From positions 46,950,866 through 47,014,865 of the forward strand of contig CM019717.1 in NCBI GenBank assembly GCA_009760885.1: 64,000 bases of DNA, read 5' to 3'. Below the pieces are notes generated by a model. That model saw only the letters and a program-made list of their open reading frames with translations, made no database searches and was not told the origin of the DNA. Positions within the stretch are counted from its first letter, which is position 1. Every line of letters begins with the position of its first letter. The DNA comes from Achatina immaculata (Eukaryota > Mollusca > Gastropoda > Stylommatophora > Achatinidae). The translations under genes and the position numbers were made by a program. Below, piece after piece: positions 9,821 through 22,353 of this stretch.

Positions 9821-10093
9821 GGCCAAATTGTATTCTATCTGAGCTGAGGCCTTTACTGCAATTGTTTTACTGTAATTTATTTTTGCTTCCATTTCTGTCC
9901 TTCTGTCTATCTTCTTCAGTGTTTCCACTCCTTGTGCTGAAGTTTCTTAAATCCCACTGTCTCTTCACATGATTTGCTCCACATTTCTTTAACACTATTC
10001 CACACAGTGTTCACACCTGGTGATCTTCCTCGTATAACTCCTGCAGAACCTGAAATCTGTTGCTCAGTTTCAGTTTAAAATTCTTTGGGATTT
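9821..10093 (-). pseudogene. LINE-M linker, 5' part
   Basis: This is degraded coding sequence between the endonuclease and the minisatellite. A reading through KINYSKTIAVKASAQIEYNLAHKEF is continuous with the repeat block; other parts are shifted. Confidence 0.65.
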
Positions 10094-10840
10094 CTAGTCT
10101 TCCAACAGTACCACATTATATATTTTCCTTGCCATACCTATTTTGTGGTGGTTCTTCAGTTTCATTCTCAGTTTAGCTATCAGCAAGTGGTGGTCAGAAG
10201 CTACATCTGAACCTCGTTTCACTTCATAATCTTGCAATGTTCTGCGAAAGCTTCTACTGATACAAATATGATCTATCTGATTCTCAGTGACATGATCTGG
10301 TGATACCCACATGACTTTGTGTATAGTTTTATGTGGAAATATACTTCCCTCAGCGACAAGGTTGTTGAGCATGCATAGATCTGCTAGCCTTTCTCCATTT
10401 TCATTCATTATTCCATTTTGACCCATTACTTTCTCATAACCTGTGTTGATCTTACCTACCTTTGCATTGATGTCCCCCATTAGAACTGTTATGTTTTTGT
10501 TGCCTTGTTGGTCTAGGATTTCCTGCAATGCGTTGTAGAATTCATCCTTTACTACCTCTTTTGCATCATTTGTTTGCGCGTATACCTGGATGATATTCAA
10601 CTTAATATCCTTCTTCTTTGTTGAGAACCAGGTTGTAATTATCCTTGAGCTAACTGCCTCCCAGCTCATCAATGCTCTCTGGGACTCTCTGGATAGCATT
10701 AGTGCCACGCCCTCTGAGTGTGCTGCATTTAGGTTTTGGTGACCTGAAAATAGGATTGTCTCCCCTATTGCTAGTCTAAGGTTACCTGTCCCTGACCAGT
10801 GTGGTTCGCTCAGCCCCAGTATATTGTACATATTCATTTC
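10094..10840 (-). pseudogene. LINE-M AP endonuclease, main part
   Basis: This is an RTE-type endonuclease reading: ILGLSEPHWSG (catalytic Glu), an IIQVYAQTND segment, VLMGDINAKVG (the GDxN motif), NQIDHICIS and GSDVASDHHLL (SDH motif). Its N-terminus, with the IACWNVRTM motif, lies at 12,933-13,205 because LINE-P has split the domain. Confidence 0.88.
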
Positions 10841-11028
10841 AACACAAGAAATCAATACACAGAAAAATAAACACCCATAGCCTACAAGAAGAGAATACTA
10901 ACAGTAATTTCAATCAGTAACTTGTCGATTATTTCACAACATTCAGTGAAGTAAAGGAGATAGGTATAGATGAATTATGGAATTCTTACAGCACAGCCAT
11001 AATCACAGCAGCAAAAGCAAACGCTGGA

Positions 11029-11697
11029 TTGAGAAAACCATTGAGAAAACCAAATAGAAAAGCATGGATATCAGAAAACACATGGAAGTACATACATGAA
11101 AGACGGGTAGCCAAATTAGACATATTGAATGTAAAGACAGATCTTGGAAAAGATCTAGCGAAAGCAACATACAAAAAAATAGACAAGAACGTAAAAAGTT
11201 CAGCTAGAAGAGATAAAAGAGAATACATAGACAATATGGCGAAAGAGGCAGAGAAAGCAGCAAAAACAGGAGACAGCAAAACTTTGTATAACATACAAAA
11301 GAGGCTAACAGGTACTATTACATCTAAAGAAAGACCAACCCTTAGCAAAACTGGAACCCTATTAACATCAAGTAAAGACCAAAAGCAAAGATGGGCTGAA
11401 CACTTCCAAGAAATACTTAATCGACCACATCCAAAAGAAGTGATAAACCTTGAAACCGACTTACCAATCCCACAAATAAATGTCAACCTAGTTGAAATTA
11501 CATTGCATGAAACTGAAACAGCAGTGAATTTAATGGCTAACAACAAAGCTGCAGGTGAAGGCGAAATAACACCCGAAATGTTAAAAGCTATCAATAGTGA
11601 CAACATGAAACAACTACAGAGAATTGGAAAGAAGAAAAGGTCACTTCTAAATGGAAAAAATGAATCATTTTCAAAATACCACAAAAGGCAACCTTAG
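11029..11697 (+). pseudogene. LINE-P linker and RT N-terminal region
   Basis: A 222-codon open segment is rich in Lys and Glu and contains REYIDNMAKEAEKAAKTGD, the usual RTE linker signature, then KQRWAEHFQEILNRP and NNKAAGEGEITPEML. The last is the RT entry motif normally read as KA.G.D.I..E. The frame is lost near 11,650. Confidence 0.82.
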
Positions 11698-11734
11698 TGA
11701 CTGTAACAATTGGAGAGGAGTAACCTTTAACTAA

Positions 11735-12217
11735 GCAGGATTTCGAAAAGGAAGAAGCTGTCTGGACCAGATCTTTACTCTAAGAATAATACCTGAAGAA
11801 CATATTGAAAAGCAGAAACCATTAATACTGAACTTCACAGACTTTAAAAAGGCATTTGATAGCATACACAGAGATTCATTGTGGAGAATTTTAAGTCTAT
11901 ATGGAATACCATCTAAAATTGTCAACATCATTAAGGACTTCTACAGCGGATATGTTTATGCAGTCAAAACAGAAGAAGGGATGAGTGAATGGTTCCAGAT
12001 TGAAACAGGCGTGAAACATGGATGTATACTGTCTCCGTTGCTTTTTGGAATTGCAGTAGACTTCATAATGAAAAAATGCTGCACAGGTAACACAGGTATT
12101 GACTGGGTACATGGGACCCAATTAGAAAATCTTGATTTTGCTGATGACATAACTCTTATTAGTAACAATGTGAATTCCATGCAAGAAAAAAACAGATATT
12201 CTGTCTTCACTGGCTAG
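11735..12217 (+). pseudogene. LINE-P reverse transcriptase core
   Basis: The RT motifs are AGFRKGRSCLDQI, LNFTDFKKAFDSI (motif A), TGVKHGCILSPLLF (motif B) and LDFADDITL (motif C with both Asp residues). The region after 12,217 continues in other frames to the RT C-terminus and the 3' end. It is inactive because of the stops. Confidence 0.85.
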
Positions 12218-12932
12218 CAAAATAGGACTTGAAATTAACAAGGACAAAACAAAAATAATGAACCTTCCCATTAATCAAAATGGAAAAGTACACGCAGAAG
12301 GGACAGATATTGAATAAGTCAATCAATTTGCATACCTTGGCAGCTAAATAGACCAGGATGCTTACACCAGAAAGGAAGTTAGAATTAGAATTGCAAAAGC
12401 AGCATTATCTCTTCAAGAATCTTGAGAACATATGGCATTCAAAAGTTATAAGCACAAAAACCAAGTTAAGATTATTCAGGTCAAATGTAATATCCACCCT
12501 CATTTGTGCATGCAAAAGCTGGAAATCAACTAAAGAAATAGAAAGAAATTAGACTCTTTTGAAAACAAATGCCTAAGGAAAATACTCGGCATCAAGTGGA
12601 ACGAATTCAAGAACAATGCAGAGATAAGACAGATGACTGAACAGCAAACAGTCTCATGGGTGATCAGGAAAAGGAGATGGACATATGTTGATCACGTGAT
12701 GAGAAGAAACGATCAGAGAATTCCAAAACAAGCTATCAAGTGGAACAGGCCAAAGAAAAAGAGGCAGACCACGTGAAACTCTAAAAAGGACATTGTTAAG
12801 AGAAGCCAAATTAATAGGTATAAAATCCCTTGATGAGGTTGAAAAGCTCACCGAAAACAGGAAAATTTGGCGAACTTCCTTGCGAGCTCTATATGACGTT
12901 TAACGGCACGGGAAGGATATAAGATTCATTTC

Positions 12933-13205
12933 TCTCGCTATCATGGCAGCCTTTCCAATGTCATACATTGTTCTAACATTCCAACACGCAATGGTATAAG
13001 GTGTCCTGGTACTGAGCTGGGATGTCGGTTCTGCGGCTTCCTTTCGGCTTTGACTGCACAATGTCATGTGCTCTGTTAACAGAGTCCCTTCCTTTTCCAA
13101 GATATTATATTCCCCCAACCTCTTTAGTCGCCTCTTACGACATGCGTGGAAGGTGGCAATGGTTCTATTCTTTTCTCTCCATGGGCCCCGGTAACCACAC
13201 GGGTG
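12933..13205 (-). pseudogene. LINE-M 5' end and endonuclease N-terminus
   Basis: The minus strand reads YTIACWNVRTMYDIGKA, the first endonuclease motif of RTE-type LINEs. The upstream sequence contains 'catgtcgtaagaggcgact', a run common in RTE 5' ends. The element appears to start near 13,205; beyond it lie short TA-rich and (TG)n runs. Confidence 0.75.
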
Positions 13206-14199
13206 ATACAATATACAATAAATAATATATATTGTACAGTATATGCAATATATGTACACACTTGCCCCTGGTACGTGGACGGCCTGATCCAATGGTGTGC
13301 GTGCGTGCGTGCGTGCGTGTGTGTGTGTGTGATATGCCCGTGTTGAAAGTAGTGACCGTTCAACATACAACATCCAACCAAACGAACACTTCACTTTGAC
13401 TGTGACCATGGCTTAAAAAACGACTTCTAGATTGAAGAACAGGTCCGAGCATAAGTCCAACTCTATGGTTTCACATATTCAGTCCGTGTTTAATCACTTT
13501 CTCTGCACTCATATAGACAGATAAAGAACTGGCATATTTCCATATGTCCGTCTCTCCTAGCTTTCACACCGCTGCTCTTCTTGCACAATTCCCGCCAAAA
13601 AAAACCCCACCCTACACGTGACTAAGTTAAATAATAACTCAGTCACGTGACCAAATGACCAGCGTTAACATGGTCAGCTGCTTGAATATGTGCTGCGGTA
13701 ACGCCTGAACAGCCAAGACAGGCCTGGTATCTCGTGTACTTCCATATACAAGTAAAACAAGCAATACATTAATTAGACTCTATATCGCTTGTCCATTTTT
13801 TAAAAAATGACATGAGAGGGACTAAATCGTTCGCTAGGAGATTATCTTCTCCTGATTCGGACTGAGCATAAATTGGGATCTTTGAAAACCCATTTGATTT
13901 CCTTATTGATTAACTCCCACTTGAACTTCAACCAGAAATGATTGATATGCAGATCAGTGACATATTTGATGATGAGTACAAACAGTGGGACATTTGTCGA
14001 GATCTTTAGACGTGGTGCGCCAAATATCAAAGTTTAATAAACCATGGAAGCACTTCTACAACAGTATCTATGAATTCATAACTTATGTATGTGTTTTCCC
14101 ACGACACTCTGTATTTATATCTTATCTTGTCTTGGTTCTTTCCTTGTGTTCATTAAGAGAGAGAACGAACGAACGAACATACTTTATTTTCAAAGGGTT

Positions 14200-14237
<38 letters not shown>

Positions 14238-15185
14238 CAGGGGCTTGCATGTACGTGAGTACGTACGTACGTATGTATGAATGTATGTATTATGTATTTG
14301 TGTATGTATGCATGTTATATATATATATATATATATATATGCCTGTATATAAATTTGTATAAATATATGTACCCATAACTGTCCTCCACAGTTGGCCCAG
14401 CCTCTTTGGTAACATGAGCCTCAAGAAGTTAGAAGAGACAGTGTGCCCTGTGCTCATATTGATATGAGCCTTTTCTCCAGCAGAAAGTCCAGATCTTATC
14501 ACGACTTAGGTCTTGTCATCTCGAGCACACATAAAACTTGTATACAGTGAAATATACCAATAGTCAACCCCATATATTTTTATACGCAGCATTAATCGTG
14601 AACACACATAAGAACTAATGCACACAATTACGTTAAACATGTGTATTCATAAATTTAAAAGGCAATATAAATACACATACATACTTGTATAAGCAAAACC
14701 TACAAGTTCATACATCAAGAGCCATTTGTTGCTTCCTAAACTGTAGCCACTTATCCCCCAAAGAGTGATTGTGTGAGTAACGATTGAGACACCATAGTTC
14801 CGGCAGTTACACCAACGCTCATGCATATTTAATAACTCCCAGGGGACACAATCAACAAGGACCAGAAACGCGTCTGCCACGTATACAAAACCTAATTTTT
14901 GCACATTATCTCAATATCGGAACATTATCCATTGTTCCATAAATTACAGTTGTCGAATTTTCGCGATGTGGCTGTGTCATTTTAAGATTACTCGACAGCC
15001 AGAGAGTTTCTAGGGCGACAAATATAATTGCAGAAGTAAACGTAGTTCATGAAAACTCTTTCCAGAATTCTTAATTACATCTACTACTAAAATTTCTTCG
15101 TCTTAAGTGTATCCTTTCAGTTTCATCATCATCATCATATTATTATTATTATTATTATTATTATCTTTGTTACTACTTCTTTGTT
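13206..15185. other. Non-coding stretch with microsatellites
   Basis: I see no gene here. Simple repeats are (TGCG)n/(TG)n at 13,296-13,331, (GAAC)n near 14,162 followed by (AG)n at 14,202-14,232, (AT)n at 14,315-14,340 and (ATT)n at 15,139-15,163. Short ORFs across these repeats are artefacts. Confidence 0.6.
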
Positions 15186-15445
15186 GGTGGCCTGGTTAGC
15201 TGAGTGGTTAGGCCCTCGGTTTACTATTCAGGTGGTACCCGGTTCACCAGTGGGGATTTTTTTCTGGTACGCACCAGAAAGGCCCCGGCCTCTAAAAAAG
15301 GGTACCAGAGAAATATGGGAAGGTAAATACTAACCACATCACACCTTCATGTGCCGAAGGTCATGGAAAACACGGGCCTAACACCGTATCCCGCAATATG
15401 CTTTAATGGCCTGGAAACGGGAATTTTACCTTCTACTCCCTGTTA
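15186..15445 (+). mobile_element. tRNA-derived SINE, family I
   Basis: It starts 'ggtggcctggttagctgag' with an A-box-like 'ttagctgagtggttagg' and a B-box-like 'ccggttcaccagtgg' about 35 bp later, the layout of an RNA polymerase III promoter. The body includes 'ctggtacgcaccagaaag' and 'catgtgccgaaggtcatgg'. The family recurs on the minus strand at 31,540-31,812 and, truncated, near 39,500, 42,150 and 60,022. Confidence 0.75.
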
Positions 15446-18400
15446 AGCGAACTTTTATGTGATATACCTTTCTCAGTGTTTTGAACACGTTCATATTTCT
15501 ACGCTCAAAACTTTAAAAGGTTGTTGACTATATTTATTTAGCTTGAACTTCTTACATGTTTTCTGCTGTTGACGACCTGGTGATTTTGAAAAATAGAACA
15601 GGGTCAGATGATAGATTGTTTAATGTGGATGTGAATGAAGTCCAGTGGAGGACCCAGGAAACAGATTTCTCTGGAGGAATGTATACTCGCATTGAGGAGA
15701 GGCAAGAGAAGGTCGTGGTAGCCTCAGACAACTGTGCCTTCTCTCCATCGCCGCCATATCAGATGCCAGTGTAATCATTTCCACGGAGAGTAAACTTATT
15801 CAAAACTCTTCTGTGGTATCTAATAAATAACGGATTGTGTAACAGTATTTATCATGCTGCTTAGATTATATCTTTTAATATCTTTTTTTTTTTTTTTTTG
15901 CTGATCGGAAATATCACACATTATTGTAGAGTCATGTATGTTTAAGTCCCTTAGATTTGAACTAAATGCACTATTTCCCTTGTATAGTTCACGTAGTTCA
16001 GCACGTGATTTAGCTTGTCCGTGTCTGTAACGGCAGACACAACTGTAATCACTTAATTTTGCACGGGATTCCGAGAGAAAAGTTTCTTGGCTCTAGTAAT
16101 TTTGAGCAAGTAGGGGATTTTTTTTTTACGAGTTTTGTTAGGGAAAGTTTCTTAAGTGTCAACGATTGGAATGTCTATGTTGACTTAACAGTCTAATTTA
16201 GTTTTATAGTTTTAATTGTTTGTTTTAGGAACGAAAGTTTAAAGTTATGTTGTTTACGACTTGTCAACTTCATGGAGTTATGAATCTCGTGTTTTGTTGA
16301 AGTTCAGAACACTTTTTTTTTTTTTTTTTTTGCGTGAATGTGAATTGCACGGAGTGAAAGTTCTGGAAGGATGGCGAAGTAAATTCGGGTTATATAAAAG
16401 AACTCGGAGCTTATTTGATAGAATTATTATGATGATTGTATTCGGAGTATGATGATCGTGTGATAGAGGCAAGTCAGTAGTAGTTTTGTAGTGAATTCAG
16501 TCATGTCCTAGTTGAGTGTAATAGGTCTTGTGTTGTTCTTTTTAGGACAAGGTAGGACTTATGTTGTAGCATCCTTGCTAGGAGCAGAGCTTACTGTTTA
16601 TGTTTTATTATTCTAGAAGATGAAGTGTTATTCTGGAAGTTGTTATTAATTCCAGACATTAGTAAGTACTGCGGGATTTTTTTTTTTTTGGTAACTGCTT
16701 TCTGGTAGAATGTTTCTTCCTTATGGCACGGACTGCGTGCCTGGGAAGTTTTTCATGTTGCACTTTTTGTCATTGCTGTATGACAGCAGTTTTTCCTACC
16801 ATCTTCATATCCATCATCCACATCTTCCGCATCAATAAATTTGTTGTCTATTGAATTTGAACTACACTCTTCACTGTTGCCTTGTAAGTTTGAATTATGG
16901 AGTCCAGATGTTCTGTTGTTGTCTAGTGGAAGAAGTATAACAATGTGGTATCTTTCTTATTGTAACACTGTGAAGTTCTATTTTATATTGTTCATTATCT
17001 TTCTCTTTCCTCATCACATCTCACATCGAAGTTTCATATAAATGGCAATAGATGAGGCCTCATAAAACATTTCACTGACGTCATTTTATTATGTCAAACA
17101 TGATCAATGCGTTTAGCTGATCACTTCGCTTGGAATAATAGGCAAGATTATATACAGTTCGTTATATTCTTCTTTGAAGCACATAATCTCAAGGTCTCAC
17201 AATATCATACTTCTTACTATAGAACAAAAACTCGGTGCTCGAAGTTTCCATGTAATAATTACTACACAATCTCTTAATACACTGGTTCAGTCTAACACTG
17301 TGTCTCTATCTCTACATCTCTCTTGCTGAATCCTCTCTCTACCTGCATCTGCCTGCCTCTCCCCCTGCATCTCTCTGAATCCTCCTCCTCTCCTCTCTTC
17401 CTTTCTGAATCCTCCTCCCTTCTTTATATTAGTAAGTTCTGACCACGCCAAAACCGGTCGCAACTAGCGTCTTCGCTTTAGTCGCTTTCTTCTCCGTCGT
17501 CTAATTGTTACCTCCCATTAACAAGTCCACCATCTCTTTCATGTTACCTGCTTCGGGACCTAGTCCGTTCTCTGTTCAGTCTTTGATCTACTGGTCAATT
17601 GTTCCCCCTGGGCTACTGCATGTGCGCGCGAAGTCGCACCTCTAGAACTGGACTACTCTCACGATCTATCAGATCTATCGATACGGTTTTACCTTTGATC
17701 AGGTCTTTGAAGTACCGAGTATCCGTTCCTCGCTCCTCTAACTATACCTTCTTTGTCGCCGTTTGATCCACCATCCTGCCACCCAATACCCTCCTAACTA
17801 TATACCTGATCATTTCACTAATAATAACAATAATAATAATAATAATAATAACTATAATCATTACTTACAAGGCTATGCTACAGAAGGAGGGTGCATGGGT
17901 GTATATTGTTCTCTGAGTGTATCACAGAACACAAATCGTAGTCTCTCAAATCAGTCTGTTCAATATGATCCAGAGAGAGAGAGAGAGAGAGAGAGTACCT
18001 AACTGTTATTCATAGTTGTTCTCTTGGACCTATAAACACAACAGAAACATCTTTCCTAGTGCCTTATTGGCACGTTACTATTCAGTAAATCACACACAAC
18101 GAAATACTATTTTAATTTTCTCAAAGACTATTATTTCAGACCCACATAAACATCTTTGAAGTAACCACATCTTCCACGTTTTCAGTCAGGAACTCATGTG
18201 ATGATTCTCTAGGAGATGTGGTTACAGAGGATTAAGTCTGGATGTTTGTAAGCTGCTGTACTCTTATGATTGGTTACTAAGTGCCACACAATGGTGCGTT
18301 ATTAGTGGCTGGATTTCGTGGCAGCCCTTACTGCCTTATTTCATAAACGGAGAGTGTAATACAACAGAAATGTCCAGCTGCTTCTGTGGATGTAGACTGC

Positions 18401-18590
18401 GAACTCAGCTTAGAGTTTCTTGTAAGACTGTCAATAGTCCAGATTACTCGAGAAACTGCTGGTAATCTGAACATCGCTGCCATTAACAATCAGCAGAATT
18501 AACTATCTCTTATTTATTTGATGGTTGTAACGTACTGTGGAATACACACCGATGCTGGAAGCTGCTGACAAATGATGCCACGGCAATAAT
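15446..18590. other. Non-coding stretch, no supported gene
   Basis: This stretch is AT-rich with T-runs near 15,880, 16,310 and 16,680, (AAT)n at 17,819-17,851, (GA)n at 17,972-17,995 and a CT-rich block at 17,300-17,430. A 72-codon ORF at 15,556-15,774 has no recognisable motif and no splice or expression signal I can support. Confidence 0.5.
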
Positions 18591-18597
18591 TTTGTCA

Positions 18598-19010
18598 TCA
18601 TCATCTCGCTCCGTCTCCCCCAAGGAAGGTTGGCTGCAATGAGTGCACGCGGCCAAGCTGGTTCCTGTCCATCTCTTGATGTTGTCCACTGATCTATATC
18701 GCTGTCTTCTTCTTGCCCTCTTCCTTTCGATCTTGCCCTAAAGAAGGGTCTTCAATACAGCATTATGTCTCTTGACGTGCCCAAAGTGTCTCAGCTGTCT
18801 CGTTCTTATGGGTTTTTTTTTCAATATTTCTCATTTCATTTCTAGCTTTTTTTAGCACTTCTTTGTTTTCTTTTCTGTCCACGAGATACATCTATTCTTC
18901 ACTGCAAGGGCCTCAATTTTCTTTTCTGTTGTCTTATTCAAGGTCCACCCTTCTACATCATAAAGAAGTATTGAGTATATGTGGCACTTTACGATACTTA
19001 AAAAATGTAT
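18598..19010 (-). pseudogene. LINE 3' end (CAT-tail family U)
   Basis: The left edge has a (CAT)n run like a LINE 3' tail. The minus strand shows scattered remnants of a post-RT C-terminus with stops. The sequence matches, with many differences, the LINE at 60,978-62,262 ('aaggttggctgcaatgagt' and 'aagctggttcctgtccatct' occur in both). Confidence 0.65.
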
Positions 19011-20420
19011 TTAAGAAAAGAGAAAGATTAGTGCATATGAAAACAAGAACTTAGTAGTATTTTAAAGCATAACATGGAAGTGTTTGTTGTCGTGTACGAA
19101 ATAAACTAACAAGACGCAAGAAAACAATATAAAGTTTGAAGGTGTGCACGGAAGATTTCGTGTTCTTTTTAACAACTGCGCATGTCCCAGTCAAACCAGC
19201 TGGCCACAACGAATACAATCACACCGTTTCTCTCCCTCCCCTAATTTCCTGCCCACGACAACCAGTCAAAGTCCCCGTACCCTGCAGCTTATCTGGCAAC
19301 CCAGAATACAGGATTAGTTTCAGATTGTTTGCGGAGAAAAGCTCAGAGGCCCGTGGAAAGAACAACACGTGCGTTCGTTTGTTTGTGGATTAATCGTAAT
19401 ATGGGGTTACCGTCCATTTTGTTTACATGAAACATGCTCGTGTGCCACATTTTACAGCATCTCACAGACACAATGTTTTATTACAGCTGATTAAATGGGA
19501 TAAACAAACTAAAAATTTGAAGAAAAAAAAGGGGTTGGGGTGGGGAAGGTAAGGATATTTGATCTTATTTCATTCTTTCTGTTGGCGTTAATTTTTTTTA
19601 AACACAAATTTACGGTCGATCTCACACACTAAAATACCTTTAATGTTTCCAATACAGTAGGGGGACAAAAAACGTCATTGTTGCCTTGCAAGGATCAATG
19701 TCGGGCGTAAAGACAAAAGGAAACATGGTGCTGTACACCGGAACTAGACGAACCTGCGGCACGAGTGACCCAAAAACTAGGAGATTAAGTTAGAGGTATT
19801 GGGAACTATTATTTTATGTGTTACAGGGTTGTTATGGTTGTTGGGAGTGGGGGTGGGGAAATGAACAACTCCAGTTTGATGGAGGCAAAACTACTTAAAA
19901 CGTTACCATGATGCACATGAGTAAGCTGGTGTAGTACTTCAGTATGTCTAATTGAGTGGTGGGGGGGGGGGGGCAAGCTGCTTAATATGGTCCCTATAGT
20001 TTTTCAAACAGCGTGCCGCCAAACTTTTAGAGTAACAAATATTTTGGATCAAATTACAGTGCACTTTTTTGCTTATTTATACGACAAACACCCGCCAGGT
20101 AGAGAGAGCCCACAGCAATTTAGTTGTTTGTTCTAGTCCAGTGCTAGGTGAAATGGCCACAGACCTGTGCTACCATGTATGCTTACATTCTATATATGCT
20201 TACATTTCACATTGAAAATAATGCCTTGTGTAATAAAACTTTAAAGAGAACATGAATATAGTCAGTGTGGCGTGTAAACTTTGAAAATGCTGAAAATATA
20301 AGCACGAAGAGTCCAGCATTAATTTGTGCTATCACGTGTGCCACACAAAAGTTTGGGCGCCATTGGTGTGGAGACTTTAAGCTAGCACTGGGGGAGGTGC
20401 GAAGACGTTGTCTAGTTTGA
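19011..20420. other. Non-coding stretch, no supported gene
   Basis: I see no gene. Features are a 12-base G run near 19,962 and several A or T runs. Short ORFs (for example 19,136-19,393) lack motifs. Confidence 0.5.
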
Positions 20421-20424
20421 CAGT

Positions 20425-20680
20425 CAGCGATCCATGGCTGCCATTCGAGCGTCAAGGTCGGCCAGCCATAGCCCGTTCCCCCGTCTGTACTGCCTAGCCT
20501 TGCAACTGGGGCTAACCATGGCAGTGGAGCCTACTAAAGAAGTATATAACATCCCTTCCTGCAACTCCAATTGGAAACTTAAAAAAAAAAACCCGCCATA
20601 ACGCACTCGCTGTTGGTTGCAATGCTGTGTCTCTACATTTTCACCCGCAAAGAACACCAGCTCGCAGTTCCAGGCAGATA
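20425..20680 (-). mobile_element. SINE-like repeat, family III, copy
   Basis: It shares blocks with 24,060-24,330 and 43,056-43,420: 'gccagccatagcccg'-like text, 'ggagcctactaaagaagta' and 'aagaacaccagctcgcagtt'. It is diverged and the ends are unclear. Confidence 0.55.
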
Positions 20681-20879
20681 GTAGAAGAAGAAGAAGACAA
20701 GAGAAGAAGATGAAGAAGATAAGAAAACTAGATATAAATAACATCCATTCTTGAGATTAAATCACACAAAACTATATCAGTAGATGTAAATTATATTACC
20801 AAACACTTAAAATAATAAGATAAAAGCATGCGCTTCAGACCATCAGGAAAAAAAAAGTAAGCTCTTTCCTGAACCCTTT

Positions 20880-21240
20880 ATGATATTTAATATCCCACGC
20901 TACCTAGCCCACTTTATCCCTCTACCTAGCCTACTTTATCCCATGCTACCCAGCCCGCTTTATCCAATACATAGCCTAACTTTATCCCATGCTACCTAGC
21001 CCACTTTGTCTCACGGTGTCTAGCCCACTTAATCCCTCTACCTATCCCGTTTTATCATTCTACTTAGTCCATTTTATGCAATACCTAGCCCCCACTTTAT
21101 CCCATGCTACCTAGCCCACTTTGTCTCACGGTGTCTAGCCCACTTAATCCCTCTACCTATCCCGTTTTATCATTCTACTTAGTCCATTTTATGCAATACC
21201 TAGCCCCCACTTTATCCCATGCTACCTAGCCCCTTTTTCT
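20880..21240. repeat. Tandem repeat with 115-bp higher-order period
   Basis: Short units of the type 'ctacctagcccactttatcc' repeat irregularly. From about 20,980 they form a higher-order unit of 115 bp: 'gctacctagc' recurs at 20,991, 21,106 and 21,221. No coding content. Confidence 0.85.
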
Positions 21241-21406
21241 GTGTAAACTATACTTAGAAACAACCTTTGTTACATCGTGTCTTCACCAACACTCCCATCA
21301 TGGCATTGTAAAATACATCGCAGACCACCTTCTTATTCTTAACACACTGTCTGATCAAATTATGTCAAATTTATGCATGAAACTGTCATGTACTAAATTC
21401 AGCTGT

Positions 21407-21686
21407 CTCTCTCTCTCTCTCTCTGAACCTTAAGTGCCCAGGGCACATGGGGCTTCCGCAAGGGTTTTCCACAAATGCCTGTCCTTCGCCTTTTTTTCTG
21501 CTCTTGCCCAGGTGAGCCCTCTATTGCTCAACATCCTTTCTGTTGTTCTTCTCCATGTCTCTTTTGGCCTACCCTTACTTCTGCTCCCCTGTGGTGTCCA
21601 TCTTAGTGCTATTTTTGGTAGTGAGTTGTCAGTCATTCGGAGCACATGTCCCAACCATCGCCAGCGTCTTTCCTCAATAATTGTTG
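21407..21686 (-). mobile_element. LINE 3' end (GA-tail family), copy 2, with target duplication
   Basis: This is a 5'-truncated 280-bp insertion flanked by an exact 13-bp duplication 'taaattcagctgt' at 21,394-21,406 and 21,687-21,699. It reads EERRWRWLGHVLRM, LRWTPQGSRSKGRPK and ALGT, then 'aggttcagag' and (AG)n. The intact duplication and open frame suggest a fairly recent insertion. Confidence 0.92.
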
Positions 21687-21699
21687 TAAATTCAGCTGT

Positions 21700-22025
21700 A
21701 CCCATCATCAATTCATGTCATTTCACACGATTTTGCAGCTGCTATCGTTGAATGCAAATAAACTTTAAAAAAAGTGATCCTGAAACTATGTCGTCGTACC
21801 GATCAGCCTAACAGTTTGGAGATCCGCGTATTGAATATGGTAGTGGGGTCTGTTTCTTGAGGTCCGCTCTGGGATTTTTACATAAAACATTTTAGCCCAC
21901 GCTCGATCCGGAGTCAGTACGTTTTTCAAGAACAGCATCCCCCCATTTTAGGGAGATAACCATGAAATTAGATAGCCAAGTTGTCTGCAAACCACACAAT
22001 ATATAACAATAAACAACTGAAAGAT
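21700..22025. other. Non-coding stretch
   Basis: Nothing recognised. Confidence 0.5.
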
Positions 22026-22029
22026 TCTC

Positions 22030-22345
22030 TTGATATCATCATCAGATGCTGTGCCGACTGGCGTTGGCTATTATACTTCTCCAGAGTACCCGATCCTTCA
22101 TGCAGGCCATTAGCTCAGTTGGTGATCTCTCACACCATCTCGTCAGACTGTCCAGTATCATTTCATTTGGCCATCCCCTGATTCTTCTTCTCTCTATTTT
22201 TCCTGTTATATTTTCAATGCCCCCTCTTCTCATTGCTGTTCTATGAAAGTACAGTCTCTCTCTTATTTTACTTATTTATTTATTTTTGACAAGATTTGTT
22301 TTGTCTCGCCAGCTCTTCTCATACATATTTCGCATCGTACCTCTA
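22030..22345 (-). pseudogene. LINE 3' end (family V)
   Basis: The minus-strand reading includes IENITGKIERRRIRGWPNEM and RVLWRSIIANASR, a decayed LINE ORF2 C-terminus ending just before a (GAT)-like tail. Related pieces are at 38,213-38,425 and 52,426-52,900. Confidence 0.7.
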
Positions 22346-22353
22346 GACCTTTC

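Larger units (their letters stand above)
10841..12923 (+). mobile_element. LINE-P: RTE-type LINE inserted in LINE-M endonuclease
   Basis: This 2.1-kb, 5'-truncated element is flanked by 'attcatttc' at 10,832-10,840 and 12,924-12,932, a 9-bp target duplication. It ends in 'ggcacgggaaggatataag', and the same 3' end is seen on the minus strand at 33,795 and 63,826. The LINE-M endonuclease frame resumes on the far side, which confirms a nested insertion. The element's own ORF has several stops. Confidence 0.9.
2969..13205 (-). mobile_element. LINE-M: RTE-type LINE, nearly full length, opened by several insertions
   Basis: After removing the inserted elements and the minisatellite, about 3.1 kb remain, the usual size of an RTE-type LINE. 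The order on the minus strand is 5'UTR and start of the AP endonuclease (13,205-12,933), rest of the endonuclease (10,840-10,094), linker (10,093-8,757, with a minisatellite), RT (8,756-8,086), RT C-terminal part (3,655-2,985) and (GAT)n tail (2,983-2,969). The pieces match end to end across the RNH-LINE and LINE-P insertions. Several frame breaks and a changed RT catalytic motif show it is no longer active. Confidence 0.85.

Noticed and set aside
15186..15260. tRNA gene
   Set aside because: A- and B-box-like motifs are present but the cloverleaf is not complete, and the same head continues into a conserved SINE body in other copies.
15556..15774. 72-codon ORF starting MFSAVDDLVILKNRTG
   Set aside because: Length is within chance expectation and there is no supporting motif, neighbour or splice signal.
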